Origin: Microbacterium sp. MYb66
GTDB taxonomy: Bacteria > Actinomycetota > Actinomycetes > Actinomycetales > Microbacteriaceae
NCBI RefSeq assembly: GCF_002979435.1
Contig: NZ_PCOV01000001.1
Location: forward strand, 248,001 to 312,000
DNA length: 64,000 nt
Reading direction: 5' to 3'
Shown: piece after piece, positions 8,348 through 17,772 of the stretch
Position numbering within the stretch: the stretch's first letter is position 1
Layout: every line of letters begins with the position of its first letter
The notes under the pieces: generated by a model
What the model was told of the DNA's origin: nothing
The model's input: the letters and a program-made list of their open reading frames with translations, nothing else
Database searches by the model: none
Made by a program: the position numbers and the translations under genes

Positions 8348-9553
8348 TCAGGTATCGAGGAGTCGTCGCAGGTTGGAGCCGACGGCATCCGTCTCGATGA
8401 GGAAGCCGTCGTGCCCGAAGTCGCTCGTGACCACGACGGCCTCCCCGCCGATCACGTTCGGGATGCTGCGCGCGATGCGCTGCTGTCCGTCGACCGGGAA
8501 CAGGCGGTCGCTGTCGATGCCGAGGACGAGAGTGGTGGCCGTGACCGCGTGCAATGCCTCTTCGACGCCTCCGCGCCCGCGGCCGACGTCGTGGGAGTTC
8601 ATGGCTTCGACGAGGGTGATGTAGCTGTTGGCGTCGAAGCGGCGCGTGAACTTGTTGCCGTGGAAGTCGAGGTACGACTCGACCGCGAAGCGTCCGCCGT
8701 GGCCGAGGGGCGACACATCCGACTGCCATGACCGCTGGAAGCGCTGGTTGAGCTCGATCGGGCTGCGGTAGTTCAGGAGCGCCATGCGCCGCGCCAGAGC
8801 GAGTCCCCGATGCGGACCGTCGCCGTCTCCGAGGTCGTAGTACTCGCCGCCCTGGAACCGCGGATCCATCCGGATCGTCTCGAGCTGCACCGTGTTCAGG
8901 GCGATCTGATCGGCTGTCGTCACCGGGGGAGACGACAGGACAGCGAGCCTTCGGACGCGTGCGGGGTGCGTGGCCGCCCATTCCAGGGCGTGCATGCCGC
9001 CCATCGAGCCGCCGATGACCGCCGCCCAGGTGTCGATGCCGAGTGCATCCGCGAGGCGCACCTGTGCGTCGACCTGGTCACGGATGGTCAGGTACGGGAA
9101 GCGCGAGGCCCATTCGTAGCCGTCCGGAGCGACGCTCGCGGGACCCGTGGAACCCTGGCAGCCGCCGAGCATGTTCGGCGCGATCACGAACCAGCGGTCC
9201 GTGTCGAGCGGGGCGCCGGGACCGGTGATGTCCTCCCACCAGCCGACGGTCGGGTGGCCTGCACCCGCGGGGCCGCGAACGTGACTGTCGCCCGTCAGCG
9301 CGTGCAGGACCAGGATGGCGTTGTCGCGCGCAGCGTTCAGCTCGCCCCACGACTCGTACGCGATGCGGATGCCGGGAAGCTCCGCACCGCTCTCGGTGGC
9401 GAAGGAGCCGAACGCCGCGAAACGCCGTCCTCCGACCGGGTCGCCGTCGCGCCAGGCGCCGGTCGCGGGTGGGCGGGCGCGGAGCAGCCGGACGTCGGCC
9501 TCCGTCACGGGTGCCGACGGCACCGTGTCCTCGGAGGTCGTCTGCCAGTCCAT
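8348..9553 (-). CDS. metX: Homoserine O-acetyltransferase (401 aa)
   Basis: Acetylates L-homoserine with acetyl-CoA to feed the direct-sulfhydrylation route to methionine. It has an alpha/beta-hydrolase fold: LVLHALTGDSHVRGP near the oxyanion region, nucleophile Ser183 in GGSMGGMHALEWA, and late catalytic Asp and His (GIDSDRLFPV and FGHDGFL). The start MDWQTT gives the usual 400-residue length. A weak GAGAAT element sits 6 nt upstream of the ATG. Its partner metY is 1.1 kb upstream on the same strand, separated by an unrelated EEP gene. Confidence 0.95.
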   Translation of the reverse strand: MDWQTTSEDTVPSAPVTEADVRLLRARPPATGAWRDGDPVGGRRFAAFGSFATESGAELPGIRIAYESWGELNAARDNAILVLHALTGDSHVRGPAGAGHPTVGWWEDITGPGAPLDTDRWFVIAPNMLGGCQGSTGPASVAPDGYEWASRFPYLTIRDQVDAQVRLADALGIDTWAAVIGGSMGGMHALEWAATHPARVRRLAVLSSPPVTTADQIALNTVQLETIRMDPRFQGGEYYDLGDGDGPHRGLALARRMALLNYRSPIELNQRFQRSWQSDVSPLGHGGRFAVESYLDFHGNKFTRRFDANSYITLVEAMNSHDVGRGRGGVEEALHAVTATTLVLGIDSDRLFPVDGQQRIARSIPNVIGGEAVVVTSDFGHDGFLIETDAVGSNLRRLLDT

Positions 9554-9632
9554 GCATCCATTCTCGCCTGGTCGGAGGCCGTGAAGCCGCAGGTTACGAC
9601 CCGGCGCGGTGCCGATTCCGTCGCCAGGGAGG

Positions 9633-10565
9633 TCAGCGCACGGTGGTCGTGGTCGCGAGGTGGTCGCTGTTGCCGGCCCGCTGGGTTCCGGAGGAGACCA
9701 CTTCGAGACCTCGGACGAAGACGTGATCGATCCTGGCGAGGGGGAACGCAGCCGGCCAGGTGAATCCGAGTGTGCCGTCGGTGGGCCTGACCCCGTCGGC
9801 TTCCGCACGCAGGGCGGCCAGGCCCGGATCCGTGGACGCCGCGTTGAAGTCGCCGACCGCGACGAGCGCGGACGAGGGATCGGCGGCGACCTGCTCGGCG
9901 ATGCCGTTCAGCATCGTGTCGCGGTCCTGCTGCTGCCCGGGACGCACGGAGGCTGCGTGCAGGACGTAGAGGGCGACCGGCGCGGTCGGGGCCTGCACCT
10001 CGACCCGGAGCGCACGCTTCCATCCGAGGCCGAGCGTGAGCGGTTCGGCGTTCGACAGCGGATAACGACTCCAGACGGCGACGGTGCCCACACCGAACAT
10101 GTGCGGATACTCGGCGGCGAGGGCGTCCCGTGCCGCGGCGAGGCTGTCGCCGTCGAGCTCGGTGAGGGCGATCACGTCGGCGCCGGTCTGTGCGAGCTCG
10201 GAAGCGGATGCCGCGGCTCCGCCGGAGTGCGCCCGGACGTTCTGACTCACGATCGTCAATTCGGATCCGGTTGTCGATCCTGCGGGGAGAGCAGGAAGGG
10301 CGGGCGCCATCGCGAGGATCCAGAGGAGCGCGGGAGCAAGGATCACGACGATCACCCGGCGCGCGAGGAACACGGCGGTGAGGAGCATCGCGAGCAGGAC
10401 GAGCCCGAGCCAGGGGAGGACTGCGGCGATCGCCGTGCCCACGACGCCGGGAATCCAGCTGCACGCCACCAGGATCAGCAGGGCGATGGAGGCGACGGCG
10501 AGCCTTCGGGCGTGCGTCGTCGTGGTGCGCCGGATGTGCGGCGGTCGTTGCTCGACGTCGATCAT
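9633..10565 (-). CDS. Membrane-anchored endonuclease/exonuclease/phosphatase family protein (310 aa)
   Basis: Three N-terminal hydrophobic helices (about residues 20-95) are followed by an outward-facing EEP domain. Metal and catalytic signatures are present: VSQNVRAHSG, ALTELDGDSL (Glu), VAVGDFNAAS (Asp/Asn), RIDHVFV and NSDHLA (Asp-His). Proteins of this build are annotated as secreted or membrane-tethered phosphoesterases; the substrate is unknown. The start at 10565 has GAGGAG only 3 nt upstream; an in-frame ATG at 10589 without a clear ribosome site is the alternative. It lies between metY and metX without an evident link to methionine synthesis. Confidence 0.8.
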   Translation of the reverse strand: MIDVEQRPPHIRRTTTTHARRLAVASIALLILVACSWIPGVVGTAIAAVLPWLGLVLLAMLLTAVFLARRVIVVILAPALLWILAMAPALPALPAGSTTGSELTIVSQNVRAHSGGAAASASELAQTGADVIALTELDGDSLAAARDALAAEYPHMFGVGTVAVWSRYPLSNAEPLTLGLGWKRALRVEVQAPTAPVALYVLHAASVRPGQQQDRDTMLNGIAEQVAADPSSALVAVGDFNAASTDPGLAALRAEADGVRPTDGTLGFTWPAAFPLARIDHVFVRGLEVVSSGTQRAGNSDHLATTTTVR

Positions 10566-10642
10566 GCGCTCCTCACGGCGGGATCCCATTCTCGACGGAG
10601 ACGCCTGTGGTTCGGCCGGGTGACGTCTGTGTGCGGACGCGA

Positions 10643-10673
10643 AGATGCCCCGAACCGTCGGTCCGGGGCATCT
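10643..10673 (-). terminator. Hairpin after metY
   Basis: Stem of 10 bp (10643-10652 with 10664-10673) plus three more inner pairs across one mismatch, and a 3-nt loop. It begins 19 nt downstream of the metY stop. No T run follows, so it may slow or process rather than fully terminate. Confidence 0.6.
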
Positions 10674-10691
10674 CGAGGTGGTGCGTGCGAG

Positions 10692-12014
10692 TCAGGCCCG
10701 AGCAGCCTCCGACACGGCGCGTGCCGCGGCGAGAGCCTGATCGAGGTCGGCCTTGAGGTCGTCGACGTTCTCGATGCCGACGGAGAGGCGCACGAGACCC
10801 GGGGTCACACCGGCGGTCAGCTGCTGCTCGGGCGTCAGCTGCGCGTGGGTGGTCGACGCGGGGTGGATGACGAGCGAGCGCACATCGCCGATGTTGGCGA
10901 GGTGGCTGAACAGCGACAGGCTGTTCACGAACTCGCGACCGGCCTCGACGCCGCCCTTGAGCTCGAACGACAGCACGGCGCCGACGCCCTTGGGGGCGTA
11001 CTCGTTCGCCTTGGCGTACCAGGGGGAGGAAGGAAGCCCCGAGTAGTTGACCGTCGCGACGTCGTCGCGGCCGTCGAGCCATTCGGCGATCTCCTGGGCG
11101 TTCTGCACGTGTCGCTCGATGCGCAGCGACAGGGTCTCCACGCCCTGGATGAGGTTCCAGGCGCTCTGCGGGGCGATCGCGGAGCCGAGATCGCGGAGCA
11201 GCTGCACGCGAGCCTTGATGATGTACGCGAGCGCGTCACCGACGGCTGCTGTGTAGCTCGCCCCGTGGTACGAGGGGTCGGGAACCGTGAGGCCGGGGAA
11301 CTTGTCGACGTTCTTCGACCACTCGAACTTCCCGCCGTCGATGATGACCCCGCCGATCGTGGTGCCGTGGCCGCCGAGGAACTTCGTGACCGAGTGGACG
11401 ACGATGTCGGCGCCGAACTCGAACGGACGGATCAGGTAGGGCGTGGCGATCGTGTTGTCGACGATCAGGGGGACGCCCGCCTCGTGTGCGATGTCGGCGA
11501 CGGCGCGGATGTCGAGGATGTTGATTTGCGGATTGCCGATCGTCTCCGCGAAGAACAGCTTGGTGTTCGGACGGACCGCGCGACGCCATTCTTCGGCGTC
11601 GTCCTGGTTCTCGACGAACGTGACCTCGATGCCGAGCTTCGCGAGCGTGTACTTGAAGAGGTTGTAGGTGCCGCCGTAGATCGAGCTTGACGCGACGAAG
11701 TGGTCGCCGGCCTGGGCGATGTTAAGGACGGCGAAGGTCGAGGCGGCCTGGCCGCTGGCGAGCACCAGGGCGCCGGTGCCGCCTTCGAGTGCGGCGAGAC
11801 GCTGCTCGAGCACGTCCTGCGTCGGGTTCTGGATGCGGGTGTAGATGTTGCCGAACTCCGCGAGCGCGAAGAGGTTGGCAGCATGGTCCGCGCTGTCGAA
11901 CACGTACGACGTGGTCTGGTAGATCGGCGTGGCACGGGCCTTGGTGACAGGGTCGGGGGCAGCGCCCGAGTGGATCTGCTTGGTCTCGAAGCGCCAGGAC
12001 TCGGGTGCGGACAT
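10692..12014 (-). CDS. metY: O-acetylhomoserine sulfhydrylase (440 aa)
   Basis: PLP enzyme that makes homocysteine from O-acetylhomoserine and sulfide; some homologues also act on O-acetylserine. It is a member of the Cys/Met metabolism PLP family: IYQTTSYVF, the phosphate-binding LASGQAAST, and the PLP lysine K211 in SVTKFLGGHG. Full length, with the C-terminal VRLSVGIENVDDLKADL expected of the family. Together with metX it completes the trans-sulfuration-independent branch. The 194-bp upstream region is shared with a divergent SDR gene. I saw no SAM riboswitch there. Confidence 0.95.
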   Translation of the reverse strand: MSAPESWRFETKQIHSGAAPDPVTKARATPIYQTTSYVFDSADHAANLFALAEFGNIYTRIQNPTQDVLEQRLAALEGGTGALVLASGQAASTFAVLNIAQAGDHFVASSSIYGGTYNLFKYTLAKLGIEVTFVENQDDAEEWRRAVRPNTKLFFAETIGNPQINILDIRAVADIAHEAGVPLIVDNTIATPYLIRPFEFGADIVVHSVTKFLGGHGTTIGGVIIDGGKFEWSKNVDKFPGLTVPDPSYHGASYTAAVGDALAYIIKARVQLLRDLGSAIAPQSAWNLIQGVETLSLRIERHVQNAQEIAEWLDGRDDVATVNYSGLPSSPWYAKANEYAPKGVGAVLSFELKGGVEAGREFVNSLSLFSHLANIGDVRSLVIHPASTTHAQLTPEQQLTAGVTPGLVRLSVGIENVDDLKADLDQALAAARAVSEAARA

Positions 12015-12066
12015 GTGTTTCCCCCAGGAGTGTTCGGAAGGTCGGGTGGCGGATGCCGTTCCAGCG

Positions 12067-12093
12067 AGAGTACGGAACTCCGCGCCGTGTCAA
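12067..12093 (-). promoter_or_regulatory. Putative metY promoter
   Basis: On the minus strand a consensus -35 TTGACA (12088-12093) is followed 15 bp later by TACTCT (12067-12072). The 15-bp spacer is short. Transcription would start roughly 45 nt upstream of the metY ATG. Confidence 0.4.
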
Positions 12094-12196
12094 CAAGGAG
12101 CGGGAAATGTGACGTAACACAGCTGAGGCCCGGAATCACGGCGCGGAGAGATCCGCGACAGCCCGTGCGGGACTCTGCAATCCGCTGCGGACATCG

Positions 12197-12202
12197 TACG
12201 GT
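12197..12202 (+). promoter_or_regulatory. -10 element of the SDR gene (leaderless)
   Basis: TACGGT lies 6 nt before the ATG of the SDR gene. The intervening GGAGGC looks like a ribosome site but sits directly against the ATG, too close to act as one. Confidence 0.5.
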
Positions 12203-12208
12203 GGAGGC

Positions 12209-12991
12209 ATGGTGATCAGACGTGCAGTGGTGACAGGTGCGAGCTCGGGGATCGGTGCGGCGACGGTGCGAGCACTCCGCGCCCGCGGTTGGGACGTGAT
12301 CGGGGTGGCCCGCCGGGAGGACCGGCTCGCCGCGCTCGCCGCGGAGACCGGAGCGTCGGCCATCGCGTGCGATCTGACGGATTCCGCCGCCGTCGAGGCC
12401 CTCGTGGCCGAGATCGACAGGTCAGGTCCCGTGCACGCTCTCGTACAGGTGGCCGGAGGAGCCCGCGGCACCGATCGCATCGAGGACGCGTCCGTCGACG
12501 ACTGGCAGTGGATGTTCGATGCGAACGTGCTGGCGAGCCAGCGTCTCGTCGCCGGTCTGCTGCCGCTGCTGCGTCGCGCCGCCGCCGTAGACGGCCACGC
12601 CGACACGGTGTTCGTCACGTCGACGGCTGCGCAGACCGCCTACGCGGGTGGCGCGGGATACAACGCCGCGAAGGCCGCCGAGGGGATGCTGGTGAAGGTT
12701 CTTCGCCAGGAGCTCAACGGCGAGCCGATCCGTGTGGTCGAGGTCGCTCCCGGCATGGTCCACACCGAGGAGTTCACGCTCAACCGTCTGGGCGGGGACG
12801 CTGTGGCCGCCGAAGCCGTTTACTCGGGAGTCGATGCGCCGCTCGTGGCCGACGATGTCGCTGATGTGATCGCCTACGCCCTGGAGTCGCCGGGGCACGT
12901 CAATCTCGACCTCATCACGATGCGCCCGGTCGCGCAGTCGGCACAGCATCTGCTCGCACGCGGACCGCTGCGGGTGCGGTCCATCGACTGA
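12209..12991 (+). CDS. Short-chain dehydrogenase/reductase (260 aa)
   Basis: Classical SDR oxidoreductase. The NAD(P)-binding [12 protein letters not shown] is at residues 8-19, followed by ARREDRL, whose basic residues favour NADP. The catalytic set is visible: Ser in VTSTAAQ and the Tyr/Lys pair in YNAAKAAEG. Length is typical, and it resembles YdfG/serine-dehydrogenase-like SDRs. It is followed 2 bp later by ung, so the two genes probably share a transcript. The substrate is not assignable. Confidence 0.9.
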   Translation: MVIRRAVVTGASSGIGAATVRALRARGWDVIGVARREDRLAALAAETGASAIACDLTDSAAVEALVAEIDRSGPVHALVQVAGGARGTDRIEDASVDDWQWMFDANVLASQRLVAGLLPLLRRAAAVDGHADTVFVTSTAAQTAYAGGAGYNAAKAAEGMLVKVLRQELNGEPIRVVEVAPGMVHTEEFTLNRLGGDAVAAEAVYSGVDAPLVADDVADVIAYALESPGHVNLDLITMRPVAQSAQHLLARGPLRVRSID

Positions 12992-12993
12992 CG

Positions 12994-13707
12994 ATGGCAC
13001 GGACTCTCGCCGAGCTCGCCGAGGACGGACGGATCGACGCGGGGTGGGCGAAGGCGCTGGCACCGGTGCAGGACACGATCACCGCCCTGGGCGAGCGCCT
13101 GCGTGCCGAACAGGAGTCGGGGCACGGGTACCTGCCGGCCGGTGAGAACGTGCTCCGGGCGTTCCAGCGACCGCTGTCCGACGTTCGCGTGCTGATCACC
13201 GGGCAGGATCCGTACCCCACGCCGGGGCATCCCATCGGCCTCTCGTTCGCGGTCGACCGCGATGTGCGCCCCCTGCCGCGGAGCCTGTCGAACATCTTCA
13301 AGGAGCGCGAGAGCGATCTCGGCATCCCACCCGCCCCCCACGGCGACCTCACCGCGTGGAGCGAGCAGGGCGTCCTGCTGCTCAACCGCGTCCTCACCGT
13401 CCGACCCGGCGCCGCCGCGTCCCACCGCGGCTGGGGGTGGGAGAAGGTCACCGAGCTCGCGATCCGGACGCTCGTCGCCCGCGAACAGCCTCTGGTGGCG
13501 ATCCTCTGGGGGAAGGATGCCGCGAACCTGCAGCCGATGCTGGAGTCCACGCCGGTGATCGCCTCGGCGCACCCGTCTCCGCTGTCTGCCAGCCGCGGCT
13601 TCTTCGGCTCGCGCCCGTTCTCCCGCGCGAACGCTCTGCTCGAGGAACAGGGCGCCACGGCCGTCGACTGGCGGGTGGAAGGCGAAGCCGCTCCCTCTCT
13701 AAGCTGA
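12994..13707 (+). CDS. ung: Uracil-DNA glycosylase, family 1 (237 aa)
   Basis: Removes uracil from DNA as the first step of base excision repair. The catalytic water-activating motif is [16 protein letters not shown] (from residue 70, with Asp72), in the actinobacterial form where the usual His after GQDPY is replaced by Pro-Thr-Pro. The DNA-intercalation motif [18 protein letters not shown] starts near residue 193. It starts 2 bp after the SDR stop with no obvious ribosome site, so translation is probably coupled. Confidence 0.96.
   Translation: MARTLAELAEDGRIDAGWAKALAPVQDTITALGERLRAEQESGHGYLPAGENVLRAFQRPLSDVRVLITGQDPYPTPGHPIGLSFAVDRDVRPLPRSLSNIFKERESDLGIPPAPHGDLTAWSEQGVLLLNRVLTVRPGAAASHRGWGWEKVTELAIRTLVAREQPLVAILWGKDAANLQPMLESTPVIASAHPSPLSASRGFFGSRPFSRANALLEEQGATAVDWRVEGEAAPSLS
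13700..13705 (+). promoter_or_regulatory. -10 element of the GNAT gene (leaderless)
   Basis: TAAGCT lies 6 nt before the ATG at 13712 and overlaps the last codons of ung. It is the same hexamer and spacing as at the MFS gene. Confidence 0.5.
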
Positions 13708-13711
13708 GCGC

Positions 13712-14326
13712 ATGCAGTTCGAACCGGGGGACCGACGTCGCGTGCTGCCGCGCCATCTGCGACCCGAGATCGCCCCCGAGATCTTCTCCTTCACGATCCG
13801 TGCCGCCCGGCCCAACGACCTGCCTCATGTACGGGAGATCTACAACCACTTCGTGAGCAACTCCGCCGTGACACTCGATGAGCGGCGCAGCAGCATTCCG
13901 TACTGGCGCGAGAAGTACGCGCTGCTGACCCGCCTGGAGCTGCCCTTCCTCGTCGCGGTGTCGCCGGCGGGGGTGGTGATCGGATACGCGCTCGCGCAGC
14001 CGTGGGCAGGCAAGAACGCCTACAAGTACACGGTCGAGGACTCGATCTATCTGGGGCCGGGGGCCGGCGGGAAGGGGCTCGGCGGAGCGCTGTTGCAGAC
14101 CCTCATCGACGCCTGCGAGCAGATCGGTCTGCGCGAGATGGTCGCTGTCATCAGCGACAGCGGCGCCGAGGCATCGATCCGGCTTCACGAGAAGCTCGGC
14201 TTCGTCGAGGCGGGGCGCATGGGCCGCGTCGGGCACAAGTTCGGCCGCGACCTGGGCACCGTCTACATGCGTCGGGTGCTGCGCCCGACAGGGCGACGAC
14301 GCCGGAGTCTGTTCGGCGGCCGCTGA
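13712..14326 (+). CDS. GNAT N-acetyltransferase, phosphinothricin-acetyltransferase-like (204 aa)
   Basis: A short N-terminal lead (about 25 residues) precedes a GNAT domain of the PAT/Bar type: FTIRAARPNDLPHVREIYNH, YKYTVEDSIYL, the CoA-binding GAGGKGLGGALLQTL and IRLHEKLGFVEAGRMGRVG, all characteristic of that subgroup. Relatives acetylate phosphinothricin or methionine sulfone/sulfoximine. The true substrate is not shown by the sequence. Confidence 0.85.
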   Translation: MQFEPGDRRRVLPRHLRPEIAPEIFSFTIRAARPNDLPHVREIYNHFVSNSAVTLDERRSSIPYWREKYALLTRLELPFLVAVSPAGVVIGYALAQPWAGKNAYKYTVEDSIYLGPGAGGKGLGGALLQTLIDACEQIGLREMVAVISDSGAEASIRLHEKLGFVEAGRMGRVGHKFGRDLGTVYMRRVLRPTGRRRRSLFGGR

Positions 14327-14356
14327 CGGGGCGGCGTGAGCCGTGTCGCGCCGTTT

Positions 14357-15154
14357 TCAAGGACCGGAAGCGCCGGGAATGACGGGGATCGCCGCGAGGA
14401 GCGCCTTCGTATACTCGTGGGTCGGATGCAGCAGCACGTCTGCCGTCGTTCCGCGCTCGACGATCCGGCCGTCCTTCATCACGACGACGGTATCGCACAG
14501 GTTCTGCACCACGCCGATGTCGTGCGACACGAGCACCAGGGTGAGGTCGGTGCTCCGGCGCAGCTCGATCAGCAGATCCAGGATCTGCGCGCGAACCGTC
14601 ACGTCGAGCGCGGAGAGCGGCTCGTCGCCGACCAGGATCCGCGGTCGGTGCACGATCGCCCTCGCGAGCGCGACGCGCTGTCGCTGCCCACCGGAGAACT
14701 CGTGCGGGTAGCGGTCGCCCATCTCGGGTTCGAGCCCGACCTGCGCCAGCACCTCGCGAACCCGCTCCCGATGGTCGCCGGGGATGCCCAGCGCCCACAG
14801 CGGTTCACGAACGATCTGACCCGCCGTCATGCGCGGGTCGAGGGAGGCGTAGGGGTCCTGGAACACCAACCCGGTCTCGCGGCGCAGCCAGTGCAGGGAC
14901 CTCGCGGAGGCGGCCGCATCCACCGGCCGCCCGTCGACGGTCACGGTGCCGGTGGTCGGCCTGTCGAGTCCGAGCAGCAGTCGCACCAGCGTCGACTTCC
15001 CGGATCCTGATTCCCCGATGATGCCGACGGATGACCCCTCGACGATGTCGAGATCGGTCGGTGCGAGTGCGGTCTGCGTCCGGGAGCGCTCGAAGGTCGA
15101 GCGCTTCGGGACGAAGAACTCCCGTCCGAGTCCACGGGCTTCGATCAGAGTCAT
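14357..15154 (-). CDS. ABC importer ATPase, DppF-like (265 aa)
   Basis: Last gene of a five-gene peptide-type importer. It has a complete nucleotide-binding domain: Walker [10 protein letters not shown] (about residues 50-58), Q-loop in [11 protein letters not shown], signature [14 protein letters not shown], Walker [13 protein letters not shown] and switch His in VLVSHDIG. The 'YASLDPR' stretch is typical of the oligopeptide/nickel branch. It is a little short because the usual C-terminal oligo_HPY extension is reduced. It overlaps the next ATPase by 4 bp. Confidence 0.9.
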   Translation of the reverse strand: MTLIEARGLGREFFVPKRSTFERSRTQTALAPTDLDIVEGSSVGIIGESGSGKSTLVRLLLGLDRPTTGTVTVDGRPVDAAASARSLHWLRRETGLVFQDPYASLDPRMTAGQIVREPLWALGIPGDHRERVREVLAQVGLEPEMGDRYPHEFSGGQRQRVALARAIVHRPRILVGDEPLSALDVTVRAQILDLLIELRRSTDLTLVLVSHDIGVVQNLCDTVVVMKDGRIVERGTTADVLLHPTHEYTKALLAAIPVIPGASGP

Positions 15155-15942
15155 GCGGCGCCGCCTTCCGGCCGCCAGAGCGTCGCTGTCGCATCGCGCA
15201 GCAGACCCTGGGTGATCGGAGAGCTCGGCGCGGTCAGGAGGGTCGACACGGGGGCGGCCTCCACGACCCGCCCGTGCTCGAGCACGACGCCCTCGGTCGC
15301 GACCTGCGCGAGGACGGCGAGGTCGTGGGTGATGAAGACGAGCGACATCCCCTCGTCGGCGACGAGGGAGAGCAGCAGCGAGAGGATCTCGGCCTGGATC
15401 GTGACGTCGAGCGCGGTCGTCGGCTCGTCGGCGATGAGCAGTCGCGGACGGCAGGCGAGGGCCATCGCGATCGCGACGCGCTGCCGCTGGCCGCCGGACA
15501 GCTGATGCGGGTAGCGGTCCACGATGGACTCGGGATCGGGCAGTCGTACCCGCGCCGCCTCCGCGATCGCGCGGGCTCGGGCGTCGCGACGACCGAGCCC
15601 TTCGTGGATGCGGATCGACTCCGCGATCTGACGCCCCACGGTGCGGATCGGATTCAGCGCGGTGCGCGGCTCCTGGAACACGATCCCGATGTCATCGCCG
15701 CGGAGACCGGCGAGCTCGCGATCGGGCATCCCGATCAGCTCGGTGCCGTTCCACCGGATGCTGCCGCTCGCGGTCGCACCATCGGGGAGAAGACCCAGCA
15801 CGGCGAGCGCGGTGAGCGACTTGCCCGAGCCGGATTCGCCGATCAGTCCGAGTCGCGCGCCGTCCGCCACCTCGAACGAGATGCCGTCGACGACTCGACG
15901 TCCGTCGATCTCGATCACGAGGTCCTGCACGGAGAGACTCAT
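15151..15942 (-). CDS. ABC importer ATPase, DppD-like (263 aa)
   Basis: Second ATPase of the importer. Walker [10 protein letters not shown] is near residue 36, and the Q-loop is in [11 protein letters not shown], the 'ALNP' form usual for DppD/OppD. The signature is [14 protein letters not shown], the Walker B is [12 protein letters not shown] and the switch is FITHDLA. It overlaps the permease gene upstream and the DppF-like gene downstream by 4 bp each. Confidence 0.9.
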   Translation of the reverse strand: MSLSVQDLVIEIDGRRVVDGISFEVADGARLGLIGESGSGKSLTALAVLGLLPDGATASGSIRWNGTELIGMPDRELAGLRGDDIGIVFQEPRTALNPIRTVGRQIAESIRIHEGLGRRDARARAIAEAARVRLPDPESIVDRYPHQLSGGQRQRVAIAMALACRPRLLIADEPTTALDVTIQAEILSLLLSLVADEGMSLVFITHDLAVLAQVATEGVVLEHGRVVEAAPVSTLLTAPSSPITQGLLRDATATLWRPEGGAA

Positions 15943-16808
15943 GCGACCACCCCCGGTGTGTGGATCTCTGCGGCGCGGTGACGCAGCGTCGGGTCGGTGG
16001 CCTCACGCAGTCCGTCGCCGAGCAGGTTCAGGGCGAGCACCGTGACCGTGATCGTGAGGCCGGGCCAGATCACCGACAGCGGATGCACTCCGATGTAGCG
16101 CTGCAGATCGGCGAGCAGCAGCCCCCAGCTGGGCTCGACGACCGAGGCGCCGAACCCGAGGTACGACAGCCCGGCTTCCGCGAGAACGGCAACGGCCATC
16201 GACCAGGACAGCTGCACGATGAAGACCGGGGCGACGTTCGGAAGGAGATGGCGCACGAGGCTCTGCGTGGGCGTCAGCCCCGAAGCGCGGGCGGCGAGCA
16301 CGAAGTCGCTCTGCTGCACCCGGCGCAGTTCCGGGCGGGTGACTCTCGCGATGTTGACCCCGAAGCCGATGCCCACGGCCCAGATCACGACCCACAGCGA
16401 GCCACCCCAGACGGAGGAGATCATCATCGCGATCAGCAGCACCGGGAACGCGATCAGGATGTCGACGAGCACCGCGACCGTCTCCCGCATCCATCGTGCG
16501 GTGAGTGCTCCCAAGGCTGCGAGGGCGATGCCGACCACGGTGGCCACGACACCGGCACCGACGCTGACGAAGACGGTGGTCCGCGCTCCCGCCATGAGCA
16601 GGCTCAGGATGTCGCGGCCGGTGTCGTCGGTGCCGAGGAGGTGCGGCCAGCTCGGCGGAAGCCAGCGGTCGCCGATGTTCGATGACTGCGGGTCGAACGG
16701 GGTCCAGAACAGCGACACGAGAGCGGTGACCGCGATCACCGCGACGACGACGATCCCGAAGCGTCCCGTCGGAGTGCCCCAGAGCCTGCTGAGCCAGCGC
16801 GGAGTCAT
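15939..16808 (-). CDS. ABC importer permease, DppC-like (289 aa)
   Basis: Inner-membrane permease with six hydrophobic helices and the DppC hallmark HLLGTDDTGRDILSLLMAGAR near residues 55-75. The EAA cytoplasmic loop is present as RASGLTPTQSLVRHLLPN. The ATG at 16808 was chosen because it overlaps the preceding permease stop by 4 bp; codons further upstream in frame lie inside that gene. Confidence 0.9.
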   Translation of the reverse strand: MTPRWLSRLWGTPTGRFGIVVVAVIAVTALVSLFWTPFDPQSSNIGDRWLPPSWPHLLGTDDTGRDILSLLMAGARTTVFVSVGAGVVATVVGIALAALGALTARWMRETVAVLVDILIAFPVLLIAMMISSVWGGSLWVVIWAVGIGFGVNIARVTRPELRRVQQSDFVLAARASGLTPTQSLVRHLLPNVAPVFIVQLSWSMAVAVLAEAGLSYLGFGASVVEPSWGLLLADLQRYIGVHPLSVIWPGLTITVTVLALNLLGDGLREATDPTLRHRAAEIHTPGVVA

Positions 16809-17755
16809 GCGGCCTCCCGCTGTCGGGGGTCGATCGCACGGTGCAGCAGGTCGACGAGGAAGCCGACGACGAGGACGAAGCCGGTCAACACGAGAAGCTC
16901 GCTCTGCACTTTGATGAGGTCGCGTGTGCCGACGTCGGCGACGAGCATCCGCCCGATGCCGGGAAGGGTGAACAGCTGCTCGATCACGACCGAGCCGACG
17001 ATGATCCCGGCGACCTGTAGGCCGAGCACGGTGATGATCGACAACCCGACCGCGGGGATGCCGTGCTGGATCAGCGCGCGGGTTCGCGTGAGCCCCTTCG
17101 AGGCGGCTGTGCGGACGAAGTCCTGTCCCGCCGCCTGCAGGGTCGCGCTGCGTACGAAGCGCATCAGCATCGCACCCTCGACGATGCCGATCGTCAAGGC
17201 GGGGAGGAGCAGGGATTCGATCGCCTTGCCCGGCGTGGACCATCCCGTCCGGGGGAACCCCTGTGGCGGCAGCCATCCCAGCCAGACGGAGAACACGACG
17301 ATGAGCATCATCCCGGCCCAGACGACGGGGACGGCGGCCAAGGTCTGCGCCCCGACGCTGAGCGCCGTGCCTCCGCGTCGATTGCGCAGGAGGGCTGCGA
17401 GGATGCCGAAGGGAACGGCGATGAGCACCGCGATGAGGAGCGCCATGATGCCGAGCGGGACGGTGACCTGCGCCTTGAGGAACAGCTCCTCGCCGACCGA
17501 TGCACCGGACAGCAGCGAGGTGCCCAGGTCTCCGCGGAAGATCCCGCCGATCCAGTCGGCGTACTGCGCGGGGAGCGGGCGGTTGAGTCCGAGCGATTCC
17601 CGCAGGGCGTCGACCTCGGCGGGCGACGCCTGCGTGCCGGCGATGAGCTGGGCGACGTCGCCGGGGAAGACGCGCAGCGTCAGGAATATGAGCACGCTCG
17701 ACACGAGGAGCCCTGCGATGAGCAGGGCTCCTCGGACGAGCGCATAGCGGATCAC
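16805..17755 (-). CDS. ABC importer permease, DppB-like (316 aa)
   Basis: Six-helix permease of the DppB/OppB family: first helix, then FPGDVAQLIAGTQASPAEVDAL and LGLNRPLPAQYADWIGGIFRGD, the standard periplasmic segment. The cytoplasmic EAA loop is TAASKGLTRTRALIQHGIP. The GTG start lies 17 bp downstream of the binding-protein gene, so all five genes form one operon on the minus strand. Confidence 0.9.
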   Translation of the reverse strand: MIRYALVRGALLIAGLLVSSVLIFLTLRVFPGDVAQLIAGTQASPAEVDALRESLGLNRPLPAQYADWIGGIFRGDLGTSLLSGASVGEELFLKAQVTVPLGIMALLIAVLIAVPFGILAALLRNRRGGTALSVGAQTLAAVPVVWAGMMLIVVFSVWLGWLPPQGFPRTGWSTPGKAIESLLLPALTIGIVEGAMLMRFVRSATLQAAGQDFVRTAASKGLTRTRALIQHGIPAVGLSIITVLGLQVAGIIVGSVVIEQLFTLPGIGRMLVADVGTRDLIKVQSELLVLTGFVLVVGFLVDLLHRAIDPRQREAA

Positions 17756-17772
17756 GACGGGGTGACCGCTCG

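Noticed and set aside
12015..12208. SAM riboswitch upstream of metY
   Set aside because: A promoter-like TTGACA lies only about 75 bp from the start codon, leaving too little leader for a SAM-I or SAM-IV fold, and no conserved core was seen.
14327..14356. Terminator between the GNAT and ABC ATPase genes
   Set aside because: GC-rich stretch with no stable symmetric stem and no T run.
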